A stretch of DNA of 22,500 nucleotides from Penaeus vannamei. Its lineage: Eukaryota; Arthropoda; Malacostraca; Decapoda; Penaeidae. A program made the translations under genes and the position numbers. The notes beneath the pieces are model-generated. The model was not told where the DNA came from, searched no databases, and saw only the letters and a list, made by a program, of their open reading frames with translations. The stretch lies in the NCBI RefSeq assembly GCF_042767895.1, contig NC_091575.1, positions 4,839,848 through 4,862,347 on the forward strand. Direction: 5' to 3'. Below, piece after piece: positions 1-14,722 of this stretch (positions within the stretch are counted from its first letter, which is position 1; each line of letters begins with the position of its first letter).

Positions 1-2020
1 AAAAAACGGCAAAATCTATTACAGCCTTTTCAGAGAAACGTCGAAAACCCCCCCTTTTCACTTTTTAATGGTAATTATGAGGATTCTAACATTAATTCAG
101 GTAATTATGATGATTTTCATGATAATTCCTTTATCATTGTCAATAATGATGATAATTATGATGATAATGCCAATGATAATGACAATAATAATGATGAAAT
201 CATAATTATAATGATAATTTTGATAAATACTGCAATAATAGCAATAATTAACTCTATTCCAATAATTTCATACTAATAATGGCAATAGAAATAATAATAA
301 CATCATTATCATATTCATTATAAACATTATTATTGTCATTATTATTTCTAAAATTATCATTATTGGTATTATCATTATATAGATAGTTATAATAATAAAA
401 ATAGCAATAATAATTAGCATAATAATTATTATAACTGCAATAGTATGATGATAATAATGATAATCATGTTGATAATGACTATAATGATAATAATCATGAA
501 AATAATGACAGTAATGATAATGATGATGATAATAAATATTATTCAGTCCATTTATAATGAAATGAAGGCCAGAAGTAATAAAATTCCACAAGTCGAAAAA
601 ACGGCTAAATCTAGCGTATTACAGCCTTTTCAGAGAAACGTCGAAAACCCCCCCCTTTTCACTTTTTAATGGTAATTATGAGGATTCTAACATTAATTCA
701 GGTAATTATGATGATTTTCATGATAATTCCTTTATCATTGTCAATAATGATGATAATTATGATGATAATGCCAATGATAATGACAATAAAAATGATAAAA
801 TCATAATTATATGATAATTTTGATAAATACTGCAATAATAACAATAACTAACAATCCAACAATTTTCATACTAATAATGGCAATAGAAATAATGATAACA
901 TCATTATCATTGCCATTATAATTATTATTATTGTCATTACTATTTCTGAAATTATCTTTATTGCTATTATCATAATATAAATAATTATAATGATAAAAAT
1001 ATCAATAATGATTAGCATAATAATTATCATAACTGCATCAATTATGATAATAATAGTGATAATCATGATGGTAATGACTATAATGATAATAATCATGAAA
1101 ATAATGAAAGTAATGATAATAATGATTATAATTATTATTCAGTCCATTGATAATGAAATAAAGGCCAGAAATAATAAAATCCTAAAAGTTGAAAATAAGG
1201 CAAAGTCTAGCGTATACAGCCTTTTGAGAGAAACGTCGAAAAAAACCTTTTCGCTTTTTAATGGTAATTACGAGGATTTTTACATTAATTCAAGTAATTA
1301 TGATGATTTTCATGATAATTCCTTGATTTTTTGACAATAATGATGATAATTATGATGATAATATAATCATGATAATAATTATGATTGAAAATTATCAATG
1401 ATAATGACAATGATAATGATAACCAATCATAATTATAATGATAATTTTAATAATTACTGCAATAATAGCAATAACTAACTCTATATTTTTAATTTTCATA
1501 CTAATAATGGGAATAGAAATAATAATAACATCATTATCATTGTCATTATAATTATCATTATTGTCATTATTTCTAAAATTATCATTATTGCTATTATCAT
1601 TATATAAATAGGCATAATGATAAAAATAGTAATAACAATTCCCATAATAATTATTATAACTACAATAATGATGATAATAATAAGGATAATCATGATGGTA
1701 ATGACTATAATGATAATAATCATGAAAATAATGACAGTAATGATAGTAATGATGATAATTATTATTCAGTCTATTTATAGTGAAATAAAGGCCAGAAGTA
1801 ATAAAATTCAACAGGGCGAAAAAACGGCAAAATGTAGCCTTTTGAGAGAAACGTCGAAAAAAACCCTTTTTTTATTGTAATTATGAGGAATTTAACATTA
1901 ATTCAGGTAATTATGATGATTTTCATGATAATTCTTTATTACTGACAATAATGATAATAATTATGATGATAATGAGGATTATAGTGAATAGTAATGATAA
2001 AATCATAATTACAATGATAT
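1..2020 (+). repeat. Satellite-like array, subfamily A, plus orientation
   Basis: Tandem monomers of about 600 bp. The landmark acagcc of the core falls near 21, 621 and 1216, and a shortened core (gtagcc) near 1835, giving spacings of 600, 595 and 619 bp. Each monomer has a core (aaaacggcaaaatctagcg, then acagccttttgagagaaac, then gtcgaaaa, a C-run and ctttttaatgg) followed by degenerate ATN trinucleotides. Diagnostic A-subfamily traits are agagaaacgtcg, aaggccagaag and attattcagtcc. Open frames here are poly-Ile/Met/Asn/Asp readings of ATN repeats, present on both strands, and are not genes. The first monomer is cut by the window edge. The three monomers from about 240 onward reappear at the right end of the window. 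Confidence 0.9.
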
Positions 2021-2709
2021 CGTCCCACAGGTCTCCTCCACCTTGGGTTGCCTCGAACAGAGACAACCCGGTGGGCAAGATCATCCTGAGGGAAGTCAGC
2101 CCGGTAGCCATATAGCCTGAGTTGGCGATCACGGATTGTGCAGGTAATAGTTCCTTTGCCAGTCTTATGGTGCAACCGTTGGTTTGATACATGGTCCCAC
2201 CAACAGTACCCCATGATCCAGCACAAGGATCTATTGCAAAAGGCATCAAGACGTGACAACAAGGTGCAGGATAATGTCTAGATTTCACTACCATATAACA
2301 AAACTGGAGTTATCAGGGCCTTGAAGACGCATAGCGTAGTCCTGTACAGGTACCGGCATCTCCATATACTCTGTCAAGAGAGTCCATGACCCCTGCTGCC
2401 AGGCCAATCTGTCTGCTGAGTTCCTGGTCTGCAGCCCGGAGTTATGAACTACACTATTAAGGTTTGTAAAGCTCTCTGTGACTTTGATGTTCTTGCTGCA
2501 AGCACGTACCGACTGAACAGGTTCTCCTAGCAAGTCCCCAAAATCACTCCTAGCAAGTCCCCAAAGTCCTGGATCTTGGTCTTGGTCCAGTAGACCTCAA
2601 GACCGAAGTTATTCGCTTCATTACTAAATGAATCAAGAGCCACCACTAAGGATTCCAAAGACTCAGATAGAATAGCAACATCATCAGCAAAGTCAAGGTC
2701 GGTAACTTC
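2021..2709 (-). pseudogene. Dead non-LTR retrotransposon (LINE) reverse transcriptase fragment
   Basis: Minus-strand translation gives the C-terminal half of a LINE-type reverse transcriptase. In order it reads VTDLDFADDVAILSES (the FADD box is RT catalytic motif C, near 2690), TKTKIQDFGDLLG, EPVQSVRAC, IGLAAGVMDSL, SIWRCRYLYRTT, VFKALITPVLLYGSE, RLDAFCNRSLCWIMGYCWWD, HVSNQRLH and RDRQLRLYGYRADFPQDD, ending at RRPVGR. These pieces lie in three frames, so there are at least three frameshifts, and a TAG follows LLYGSEI near 2280. One frameshift comes from a 23-bp duplication at about 2525-2570. Both edges cut the ORF in mid-domain: the upstream RT motifs, the end of the ORF and any 3' tail are missing. 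The fragment is clearly GC-richer than the satellite on both sides. The exact clade is unassigned; the style resembles copies common in crustacean genomes. It is not functional. Confidence 0.9.
2525..2570. repeat. 23-bp tandem duplication inside the LINE fragment
   Basis: The string tcctagcaagtccccaaa starts at 2525 and again at 2548, a period of 23. Because 23 is not a multiple of 3, the duplication shifts the reading frame between DFGDLLG and EPVQSVRAC. It is a visible inactivating lesion. Confidence 0.85.
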
Positions 2710-5700
2710 ATTCTTATGATTATCATCATTATTGTCATTATTCATCATTATAACTATTTTTATAATGAAAATAACAATAACGATAATTTTAGAAATGATA
2801 ATGACAATAATACTCATTATAATAACAATAATAACGATATTATTTTTTATTTTGTCATTATTAGTATGAACATTACTAGAATAGAGTTAATTATTGCTAT
2901 TATTGTAGAAATTATAAAAAATATCATCATCATTATATTATCATTATCATTATCATTATTGTCATTATCATCATTATTGTAAATAATAATGGAATTATCA
3001 TGAAAATAATCATTACCTGAATTAATGTTAAAATCATCATAAATATCATTTAAAAGCAATTTTTTTTTACCTTTCTCTCAAAAGGCTATAATACGCTAGA
3101 TTTTGCCGTTTTATTCGACTTTTGGGATTTTATTAGTTTTAGCCTTTATTTCAATATAAATGGACTCTATGATTATTATTATCATCATTATCATCTTTAT
3201 TGTCATTATTACTATGATTATCATTATAGTCATTATCGTCATGATTATCATTATTATCATCATTATTGCAGCTATAATGATTATTTTGCTAATTATTACT
3301 GTCATTTTCATCATTATAACTATTTTTATAATGATAATAGCAATAATGACAATACTCATTATAATAACAATAATAATGATATTATTATGATTTCTATTGG
3401 CATTATTAGTATGAAAATTATTAGAATAGAGTTAGTTATTGCTATTATTGCAGTAATTATCAAAATTATCATTATAATTATCATTTTATTATTATTATCA
3501 TTATTATTATTGTCATTATCATCATAATTATCATCATTATTGTTAATGATCAAGGAATTATCATGAAAATCACCATAATTAACTGAATTAATGTTAAAAT
3601 CATCATAATTATCATTTAAAAGCGAAAAAGGTTTTTTTCGACCTTTCTCTCAAAAGGCTAGATTTTGCCGTTTTTTCGGATTTACGGATTTTATTAGTTT
3701 TAGCCTCTATTTCTAATAAATGGACTCAATGATTATTATTATCATCATTATCATCATTATTGTCATTATTCTTATGATTATCATCATTATAGTCATTATC
3801 GTCATGATTACCATTATTATCATTATCATTATTGCACTGATAATGATAATTATGCTAATTATTACTGTCATTTTCATCATTATAACTATTTTTATAATGA
3901 TAATAACAATAATGATAATTTTAGAAATAATAATGACAATAATACTCATTATAATAAAAATAATAATGATATTATTTGTATTGTCATTATTAGTATGAAA
4001 ATTATAAGAATAGAATCAATTATTGTTATTATTGCAGTAATTATGAAAATTACCATTATAATTATCATTTTATTATTATCATTATCATTATTGACATTAT
4101 CATCATAATTATCATCATTATGGTTAATAATAAAGGAATTATCATGAAAATCATCATAATTACCTGAATTAATGTTAAAATCATCATAATTATCATTTAA
4201 AAGCGAAAAAGGTTTTTTTCGACCTTTCTCTCAAAAGTCTGCAATACACTAGATCTTGCCGTTTTTTTAGACTTTTGGGATTTTATTAGTTTTAGCCTTT
4301 ATTTCATTATAAATGAACTCCATGATTATTATTATCATAATTATTGTCATTATTCATATGAGTATCATCATTATTGTCATTATCCTAATGATTATCATCA
4401 ATATAGTCATTATCGTCATGATTATCATTATTATCATTATCATTATTGCAATTATAATGATTATTATGCTAATTATTAATGTAATGTTCATCATTATAAC
4501 TATTTTTATAATCATAATAACAATAATGATAATTTTAGAAATTATAATGATAATAATACTCATTATAATAACAATAATAATGATATTACTATTATATCTA
4601 TTGTCATTATTAGTATGAAAAATATTAGAATAGAGTTAATTATTGCTATTATTGCAGTAATTATCAAAATTATCCTTATAATTATTATTTTATTATTAAT
4701 ATTATCATTATTATCATTATTAAAGTTTTTTTTCGATCTTCCTCTCATAAAGCTTTTGGGATTTTATTAGTTTTAGCCTTTATTTTATTATAAATGGACT
4801 CTATGATTACTATTATCATCAATAGTGTCATTATTCTTATGATTATCATCATTATAGTCATTATCGTCATGATTATCATTATTATCATTATCATTATTGC
4901 AGTTGTAATGGTTATTATGCTAATTATTACTGTAATTTTTATCATTATAACTATTTTTATAATGATAATAACAATAATGATAATTTTAGAAATAATAATG
5001 ACAATAATAATCATTATGATAACAATAATAATCATATTATTATGATTTCTATTGTTATTATTTGTATGAAAATTATTAAAATAGAGTTTATTATTGCTAT
5101 TGTTGCAGAAATTACAAAAAAAAATTATCATTATAATTATCATTTTATTATTATTATCATTTTTATTATTGTCATTATCATCATAATTATCATTATTGTT
5201 AATAATAAAGGAATTATCATGAAAATCATCATATGTACCTGAATTCATGTTAAAATCATCACAATTATCATTTGAAAGCGAGAAAGGCATTTTTCGACCT
5301 TTCTCTGAAAAGGCTGTAATACGCTAGATTTTGCCATTTTTTCGACTTTTGGGATTTTTATTAGGGTTAGCCTATATTTCATTATAAATGGACTCTATTA
5401 TTATTATTATTATCATTATTGTCATTATTCTTATGATTATCATCATTATAGTCATCGTCATGATTATCATTTTCATCATTACCATTATTGCAGTTATAAT
5501 GATTATTATGCTAATTATTACTGTCATTTTCATCATTATAACTATTTTTATAATGATAATAACAAAAGTGATAATTTTAGAAATAATTATGACAATAGTA
5601 CTCATTATAATAACAATAATAATGATATTATTTTTTTCTATTGTCATTATTTGTATGAAAATTATTAGAATAGAGTTAATTATTGCTACTATTGGAGTGA

Positions 5701-6333
5701 TTATCAAAATTACCATTATAATTATCATTTTTTTATTATTATTATTATTGTCATTATCATCATAATTATCATCATTATTGTTAATAATAAATGAGTTATC
5801 ATGAAAATCATTATAATTACCTGAATCAATGTTAAGAGCATCATAATTATCATTTGAAAGTGAAAAAGTAGGTTCTTCGCCCTTTCTCTGAATAGGCTGT
5901 AATACGCTAGATTTTGCAGATTTTTCGACTTTTGGGATTTTACTAGTTTTAGCATTTATTTAGTTATTATCATTATTATCATTATCATTATTGCAGTTAT
6001 AATGATTATTATGCTAATTATTACTGTCATTTTCATCATTATAACTTTTTTTTATAATGATAATAACAATAATGATAATTTTAGAAATAATAATGACAAT
6101 AATACTCATTATAATAACAATAATATTGATATCATTATTATTTCTATTGGCATTATTAGTATGAAAAATATAAGAATAGAGTTAATTATTGCCATTATTG
6201 CAGTAATTATCAAAATTACCATTATAATTATCATTTTATTTTCATTATTATTAGTCATCATCATCATAATTATCATCATTATTGTTAATAATAAAGGAAT
6301 TATCATGAAAATCATCATAATTACCTGAAATAA
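2710..6333 (-). repeat. Satellite-like array, subfamily B, minus orientation
   Basis: The same family as the left block but inverted, so the core reads acctttctctcaaaaggct then gtaatacgctagattttgcc. Core landmarks (ggctg or equivalent) fall near 3083, 3656 (shortened), 4238, 4745 (mostly deleted), 5312 and 5895, giving spacings of about 573-583 bp and twice 537. B-subfamily traits are cgacctttctc (where A has cgacgtttctc), attagttttagcct and tggactctatgatt. After each core comes a run of ATN trinucleotides that reads as long Ile/Met-rich frames on both strands and should not be called coding. Confidence 0.9.
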
Positions 6334-8461
<2,128 letters not shown>

Positions 8462-8463
<2 letters not shown>

Positions 8464-8730
8464 CATTATTGCAGTTATAATGATTATTATGCTAATTATT
8501 ACTGTCATTTTCATCATTATAACTATTTTTCTAATGATAATAACAATAATGATAATTTTAGCAATAATAATGATAATAATGTCTATAAAGACAATGATAA
8601 TGATGTTATTATTATTTCTATTGCCATTATTAGATTTAAAATTATTGGAATAGAGTTATTTATTGCTATTATTGCAGTGATTATCAAAATTATCATGATA
8701 ACTATGATTTTATCATTATTATTGTCATTC
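8462..8730 (-). repeat. Partial satellite monomer, minus orientation
   Basis: The ATN part of a monomer in minus orientation (aataatgattattatgctaat-like, then gtctataaagacaatg, then tattgcagtgattatcaaa). It ends at about 8730 in gtcattc, where the orientation switches. The interval 8572-8787 recurs at 9935-10150 with only a few differences. Confidence 0.8.
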
Positions 8731-8953
8731 ATGACGATAATGACTATAATGATGATAATCATAAGAATAATGACAATAATGATGATAATTATTATTCAGT
8801 CCATTTATAATGAAATGAAGGCCAGAAGTAATAAAATCCCAAAAGTAAAAAAAAAAAAAAAGGCAATATCTAGCGTATTACAGCCTTTGAGAGAAATATC
8901 GAAAACACCCCTTTTCGTTTTATGATGGATATTATGAGGATTTTAACATTATC
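8731..8953 (+). repeat. Partial satellite monomer, subfamily A, plus orientation
   Basis: A short plus-oriented segment with its core at about 8865-8920 (acagcc near 8879). It carries a poly-A run of about 14 near 8848 in place of the usual gtcgaaaaaacgg. It ends at about 8953 (ttttaacatt) and is followed directly by minus-oriented sequence, so the cores at 8879 and 9079 are inverted copies. Confidence 0.8.
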
Positions 8954-10092
8954 ATCATTAATGTCAATAATAAAGGTATTATCATGAAAATCATCATAAT
9001 TACCCGAATAAATGATAAAACCCTCATAATTACCATTAAAAATCGAAAAAGGGTTTTTTTCGACGTTTCTCTCAAAAGGCTGTAATACGCTAAATTTTGC
9101 TGTTTTTTCGACTTATGGGATTTTATTACTTATGGTCTTTAGTTCATTATAAATGGACTGAATAATAATTATTGTCATTATTATCATTACTGTCATTATT
9201 TTTATGATTATTATCATTACAGTCATTATCATCATGATTATCATTATTATTATCACCATTTTTGCAGTTATAATCATTATTTTGCTACTTATTATTGCTA
9301 TTTTTATCATTACAACTATTTATATAATGATAATAGCAATAATGAAAATTTTAGAAATAATAAGGGCAATAATAATAATTATAATGACAATGATAATGAT
9401 ATTATTATTTCTATTGCCATTATTAGTATGAGTTATTTATTGCTATTATTGCAGTAATTATCAAAATTATCATTATAAATATGATTTTATTATTTTCATT
9501 ATCATTGTCATTATCATCATAATTATCATTATTATTGTCAATAATAAAGGAATTATCATGAAAATCATCATAATTACCTGTTAAAATCCTCGTAATTACC
9601 ATCAAAAAGCGAAAAAGGTTTTTTTCGACGTTTCTCTCAAAAGGCTGTAATACGCTAAATTTTGCCGTTTTTTTTCGACTTATGTGATTTTATTACTTCT
9701 GGCCTTTATTTCATTATAACAAGACTGAATAATTATTATTAGCATCACTCTTATCATTACTGTCATTATTTTCATGATAATTATCATAATAGTCATTATC
9801 ATCATGATTATCATTACTATTATCATCATCATTGCAGTTATAATAATTATTATGCTAATTATTATTGCTATTTTTATCATAACTATTTATATAATGATAA
9901 TAGCAATAAAAGTAATTTTAGAAATAATAATGACAATAATAATGTCTATAAAAACAATGATAATGATGTTATTATTATTTCTATTGCCATTATTAGATTT
10001 AAAATTATTGGAATAGAGTTATTTATTGCTATTATTGCAGTGATTATCAAAATTATCATGGTAACTATGATTTTATCATTATTATTGTCATT
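8954..10092 (-). repeat. Satellite-like array, subfamily A, minus orientation
   Basis: Two cores near 9079 and 9642 (spacing 563). A-subfamily traits are cgacgtttctctc, tggactgaataat and atgggattttattact. The block ends at about 10092 in gtcattc, the same switch sequence as at 8730. Confidence 0.85.
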
Positions 10093-11862
10093 CATGACGA
10101 TAATGACTATAATGATGATAATCATAAGAATAATGACAATAATGATGATATTAGTAAACATAGAGTCCATTTATAATGAAATAATGGCTAAAACTAATAA
10201 AATCCCATAAGTCGAAAAAATAGCAAAATATAGCGTATTACAGCTTTTTCAGAGAAAGGTCGAAGAACCTCCTTTTTCGTTTTCAAATGATAAATATGAT
10301 GATTTTAACATTAATTCAGATAATTATGATGATTCTCATGATAATTCCTTTATTATTAACAATAATGATGATAATTATGATGATAATGACAATAATAATA
10401 ATGATAATAATAATATAATGATAATTATAATTATATTTTTATAATTTCTGCAATAATAGCAATAATTTTCATACTAATAATGACAAGAGAAATAATATCA
10501 TTATTAGTATTATAATCAGTATTATTGTCATTATTATTTCTAAATTTATCATTATTGTTATTATCATTATAAAAATAGTTATAATGATGAAAATGACAGT
10601 AATAATTAGCATAATAATCATTATAACTGCAGTAATGATAATGATAATAATGATAATCTTGACGATAATGACTATAATGATGATAATCAAAGGAATAATG
10701 ACAATAATGATGATAATCATAAGAATAATGACAAAAATGATGATGATAATAATAACAGAGACAGCCTTTTCAGAGAAAGGTCAAAGAATCTCGTTTTTCG
10801 CTTTCAGATGATAATTATGATGATTTTCATAAATCACTTATTATTAACAAAAATGATGATAATTATGATGATAATGACAATAATAATAATGATAATAAAA
10901 TGATAATTATAATAATTTTGATAATTACTGCAATAGCAATAATTAACTCATAATAATTTTCATATTAATAATGACAAAAGAAATCATAATAATATCATTG
11001 ATATTGTTATAATAATGAGTATTATTGTCATTATTATTTCTAAAATTATCATTATTGTTATTATCATTATAAAAATAGTTATAATGATGAAAATGACAGT
11101 AATAATTAGCATAATCATCATTACAACTGCAATAATGATAATGATATTAATGATAATCATGACGATAATGACTATAATAATGATACTCATAGGAATAAGG
11201 ACAATAATGATGATAATCATAAAAATTATGACAATAATGATGATAATAATAATCATAAAGTCCATTTGTAATGAAATAAAGGCTAAAACTAATAAAATCC
11301 CAAAAGTCGAAAAAACGGCAAAATCTAGCGTATTACAGCCTTTTCAGAGAAAGGTAATTGTAATTATGAGGAATTTAACATTAATTCAGGTAATTATGAT
11401 GATTTTCATGAATATCTCCTTTATTATTAACAATAATGATGATAATTATGATGATAATGGCAATAATAATAATGATAATAATAAAAGATAATTATAATGG
11501 TAATTTTGATAATTACTGCTATAATAGCAATAATTAACTGTATTCTAATAATTTTCATACTAATAATGACAATAGAAATAATAATATCATTATTATTGTT
11601 ATTATGATGAGTACTATTGTCATTATTATTTCTAAAATTATTATTATTGTTATTATGATTATAAAAATAGTTATAATGATGAAAATGACAGTAATAAATA
11701 GCATAATAATAATTATAACTGCAATAATGATAATGATAATAATGATAATCATGACGATAATGACTATAATGATGATAATCATAAGAAAAATGACAATAAT
11801 GATGATAATGGTAATAATAATCATAGAGTCCATTGATAATGAGATGAAGGCTAAAACTAATG

Positions 11863-12211
11863 AAATCCCAAAAGTCGAAAAAACGGCAAAATCTAGCGAA
11901 TTACAGCCTTTTGAGAGAAAGGTCGAGAAAACCCCGTTTTCGCTTTTAAATGATAATTATGATGATTTTAACTTTAATTCAGGCAATTATGATGATTTTC
12001 ATGATAATTCCTTTATTATTAACAATTATGATGATATAAAATCCCAAAAGTCGAAGAAACGGCAAAATCTAGCGAATTACAGCCTTTTGAGAGAAAGGTC
12101 GAGAAAACCCCTTTTTCGCTTTTAAATGATAATTATGATGATTTTAACTTTAATTCAGGTAATTATGATGATTTTCATGATAATTCCTTTACTATTAACA
12201 ATTATGATGAT
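11863..12211. repeat. 176-bp tandem duplication of a satellite core
   Basis: The interval 11863-12035 repeats at 12039-12211 with a 176-bp offset. Both copies share the private variants gagaaaacccc and aactttaattcagg (other monomers have aacattaattcagg), so this is a local duplication and not two independent monomers. Confidence 0.85.
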
Positions 12212-13433
12212 AATTATGACAATAATAATAATGATAATAATAATATAATGATAATTGAAATTATATTCTTTTATAATTTCTGCAATAATAGCAATAATTA
12301 ACTCAATTCTAATAATTTTCATACTAATAATGACAAAAGAAATAATAATATCGTTATTATTGTTATCATAATGAGTATTATTGACATTATCATTTCTAAA
12401 ATAATCATTATTGTTATTATCATTATAAAAATAGTAATGATGATGAAAATGACAATAGTAATTAGCGTAATAATCATTATCACTGCAATAATGATTATGA
12501 TAATCATGATGATAATGACTATAATAATGATAATCATAAGAATAATGACAATAATGAGGATAATGATGATAATAATAAAGTCCATTTATAATGAAATAAA
12601 GGCTAAAATTAATAAAATCCCTGAATTAGAAAACGGAAAATCTAGCGTATTATAACCTTATAAGAGAAAGGTAAAAAAAAAAAAAAAAAAAGGCTTTCTC
12701 GCTTTTAAATGATAATTATAATTTTAACATTAATTCTGGTAATTATAATGATTTTCATGATAATTCCTTGATCATTAACACTAATGATGATAATTATGAT
12801 GATAATGTCAATAATAATAATGATAATAATAAAATGATAATTATAATGATAATTTTGATAATTACTACAATAATAGCAATAATTAATTCTATTCTAATAA
12901 TTTTCATACTAATAATGACAACAAAAATCATATTAATATCATTGTTATTGTTATTACAATGAGTATTATTGTCATTATTATTTCTGAAACTATCATTATT
13001 GTTATTATCATTATAAAAATAGTTATAATCATGAAAATGACAGTAATAATTAGCATAATAATCATTATAACTGCAATAATGATAATGATAATAATGATGA
13101 TCATGACGATAATGACTATAATGATGATAATCATAAGAAAAATGACAATAATGATGATAATCATAAGAATAATGATAATAATGATGATAATGATAATCAT
13201 AGAGTCCATCCGTAATCATATAAAGGCTAAAATTAATAAAATCCCAAAAGTCGAAAAAACGGCAAAATCTAGCGAATATTTTTTTTTTTTTTGAGAGAAA
13301 GGTCGAAGAACCTCCTTTTTCGCTTTCAAATGATAATTATGATGATTTTAACATTAATTCAGGTAATTAAGTTGATTTTCATGAAAACTCATTTATTATT
13401 AACAATAATGATGATAATTATGATGATAATGAC

Positions 13434-13477
<44 letters not shown>
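13434..13477. repeat. (AAT)n microsatellite
   Basis: About 14 perfect AAT/ATA units inside the ATN part of a satellite monomer, where neighbouring monomers have only 3-5 such units. It is a local slippage expansion. Confidence 0.9.
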
Positions 13478-13479
<2 letters not shown>

Positions 13480-14722
13480 TGATAATTATAATGGTAATTT
13501 TGATAATTACTGCAATAATAGCAATAATTAACTCTATTCTAATAATTTTCATACTAGTAATGACAATAGAAATCATAATAATATCATTATTATTGTTATT
13601 ATAATAAGTACTATTGTCATTATTATTTCTAAAATTATCATTATTGCTATTATCATTATAAAAATAGTTATAATGATGGAAATGACATTAATAATTTACA
13701 TAATGATAATTATAACTGCAATAATGAAAATGAAAATAATGATAATCATGACGATAATGACTATAATGATGATAATCATAAGAATAATGACAATAATAAT
13801 AATAATAATAATAATAAAGTCCATTTATAATGAAATATAGGCTAAACCTAATAAAATCCCAAAAGTCGAAAAAAGGCAATATCTAACGTATTACAGCCTT
13901 TTCAGAGAAAGGTCGAAAAAAGGCCTTTCTCGCTTTCATATGATAGTTATGATGATTTTTACATTAATTCAGGTACTTTTGATAATTTTCATGATAATTC
14001 CTTTAATATTAACAATAATGATAACTATAATGATAATGACAATAATAATATAATGATAATTATTATTTCTGCAATAATAACAATAACTAACACTATTCTA
14101 ATAATTTTCATACTAATAATGCCAATAGAAATCATAATGATATCATTATTATTGTTATTATAATGAGTATTATTGCCATTATTATTTTTTAAATTATCAT
14201 TGTTGTTATCATTATAAAAATCGTTATAATGATGAAAATTACATTAATAATTAGCATAATAATCATTACAACTGCAATAATGATAATGATAATAATGATA
14301 ATCATGACGATAATGACGATAATGATAATCATAAGAATAATGACAATAATGATGATAATAGTAATCGTAGAGTCCATTTATAATGAAATAAAGGATAAAA
14401 CTAATAAAATCCCAAAAGTCGAAAAAACGGCAAAATCTAGAGTATTACAGCCTTTTGTGAGAAACGGCGAAAAAAAAACTTTCTCGCTTTTAAATGATAA
14501 TTATGATGATTTTAACATTATTTCAGGTAATTATGATGATTTTCGTGATAATTCCTTTATCATTAACAATCATGATAATTATTATGATAATGACAATGAT
14601 AATAATGATAATAATGATAATATTAATAATAAAATGATAATTATAATTATAATTTTGATAATTACTGCAATAATAGCAATAATTAACTCTATTCTAATAA
14701 TTTTCATTCTAATAATGACAAT

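Larger units (their letters stand above)
10093..14722 (+). repeat. Satellite-like array, subfamily B, plus orientation
   Basis: Core landmarks near 10241, 10761 (left half of core missing), 11335, 11903, 12079 (local duplication), 12652, 13285 (part of core replaced by a T-run), 13893 and 14447. Normal spacings are about 554-633 bp; 11903 to 12079 is only 176 bp. B traits are agagaaaggtcg, aggctaaaactaataaaatc and tagagtcc. Homopolymers have grown inside some cores: an A-run of about 18 near 12673-12690 and a T-run of about 13 near 13279-13291. A perfect (ATA)n of about 14 units lies at 13434-13477 and a shorter one near 13793-13816. Confidence 0.9.

Noticed and set aside
600..650. CENP-B-box-like motif in the satellite core (gagaaacgtcg)
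   Set aside because: The required spacing and the CGGG end of the mammalian box are absent, and arthropods are not known to use that box. No centromere role can be claimed from sequence.
1923..2294. Minus-strand 123-codon frame beginning MVVKSRHYPAP
   Set aside because: It is a frame-shifted shadow of the LINE fragment; the true LINE frame here reads RLDAFCNRSL and HVSNQRLH.
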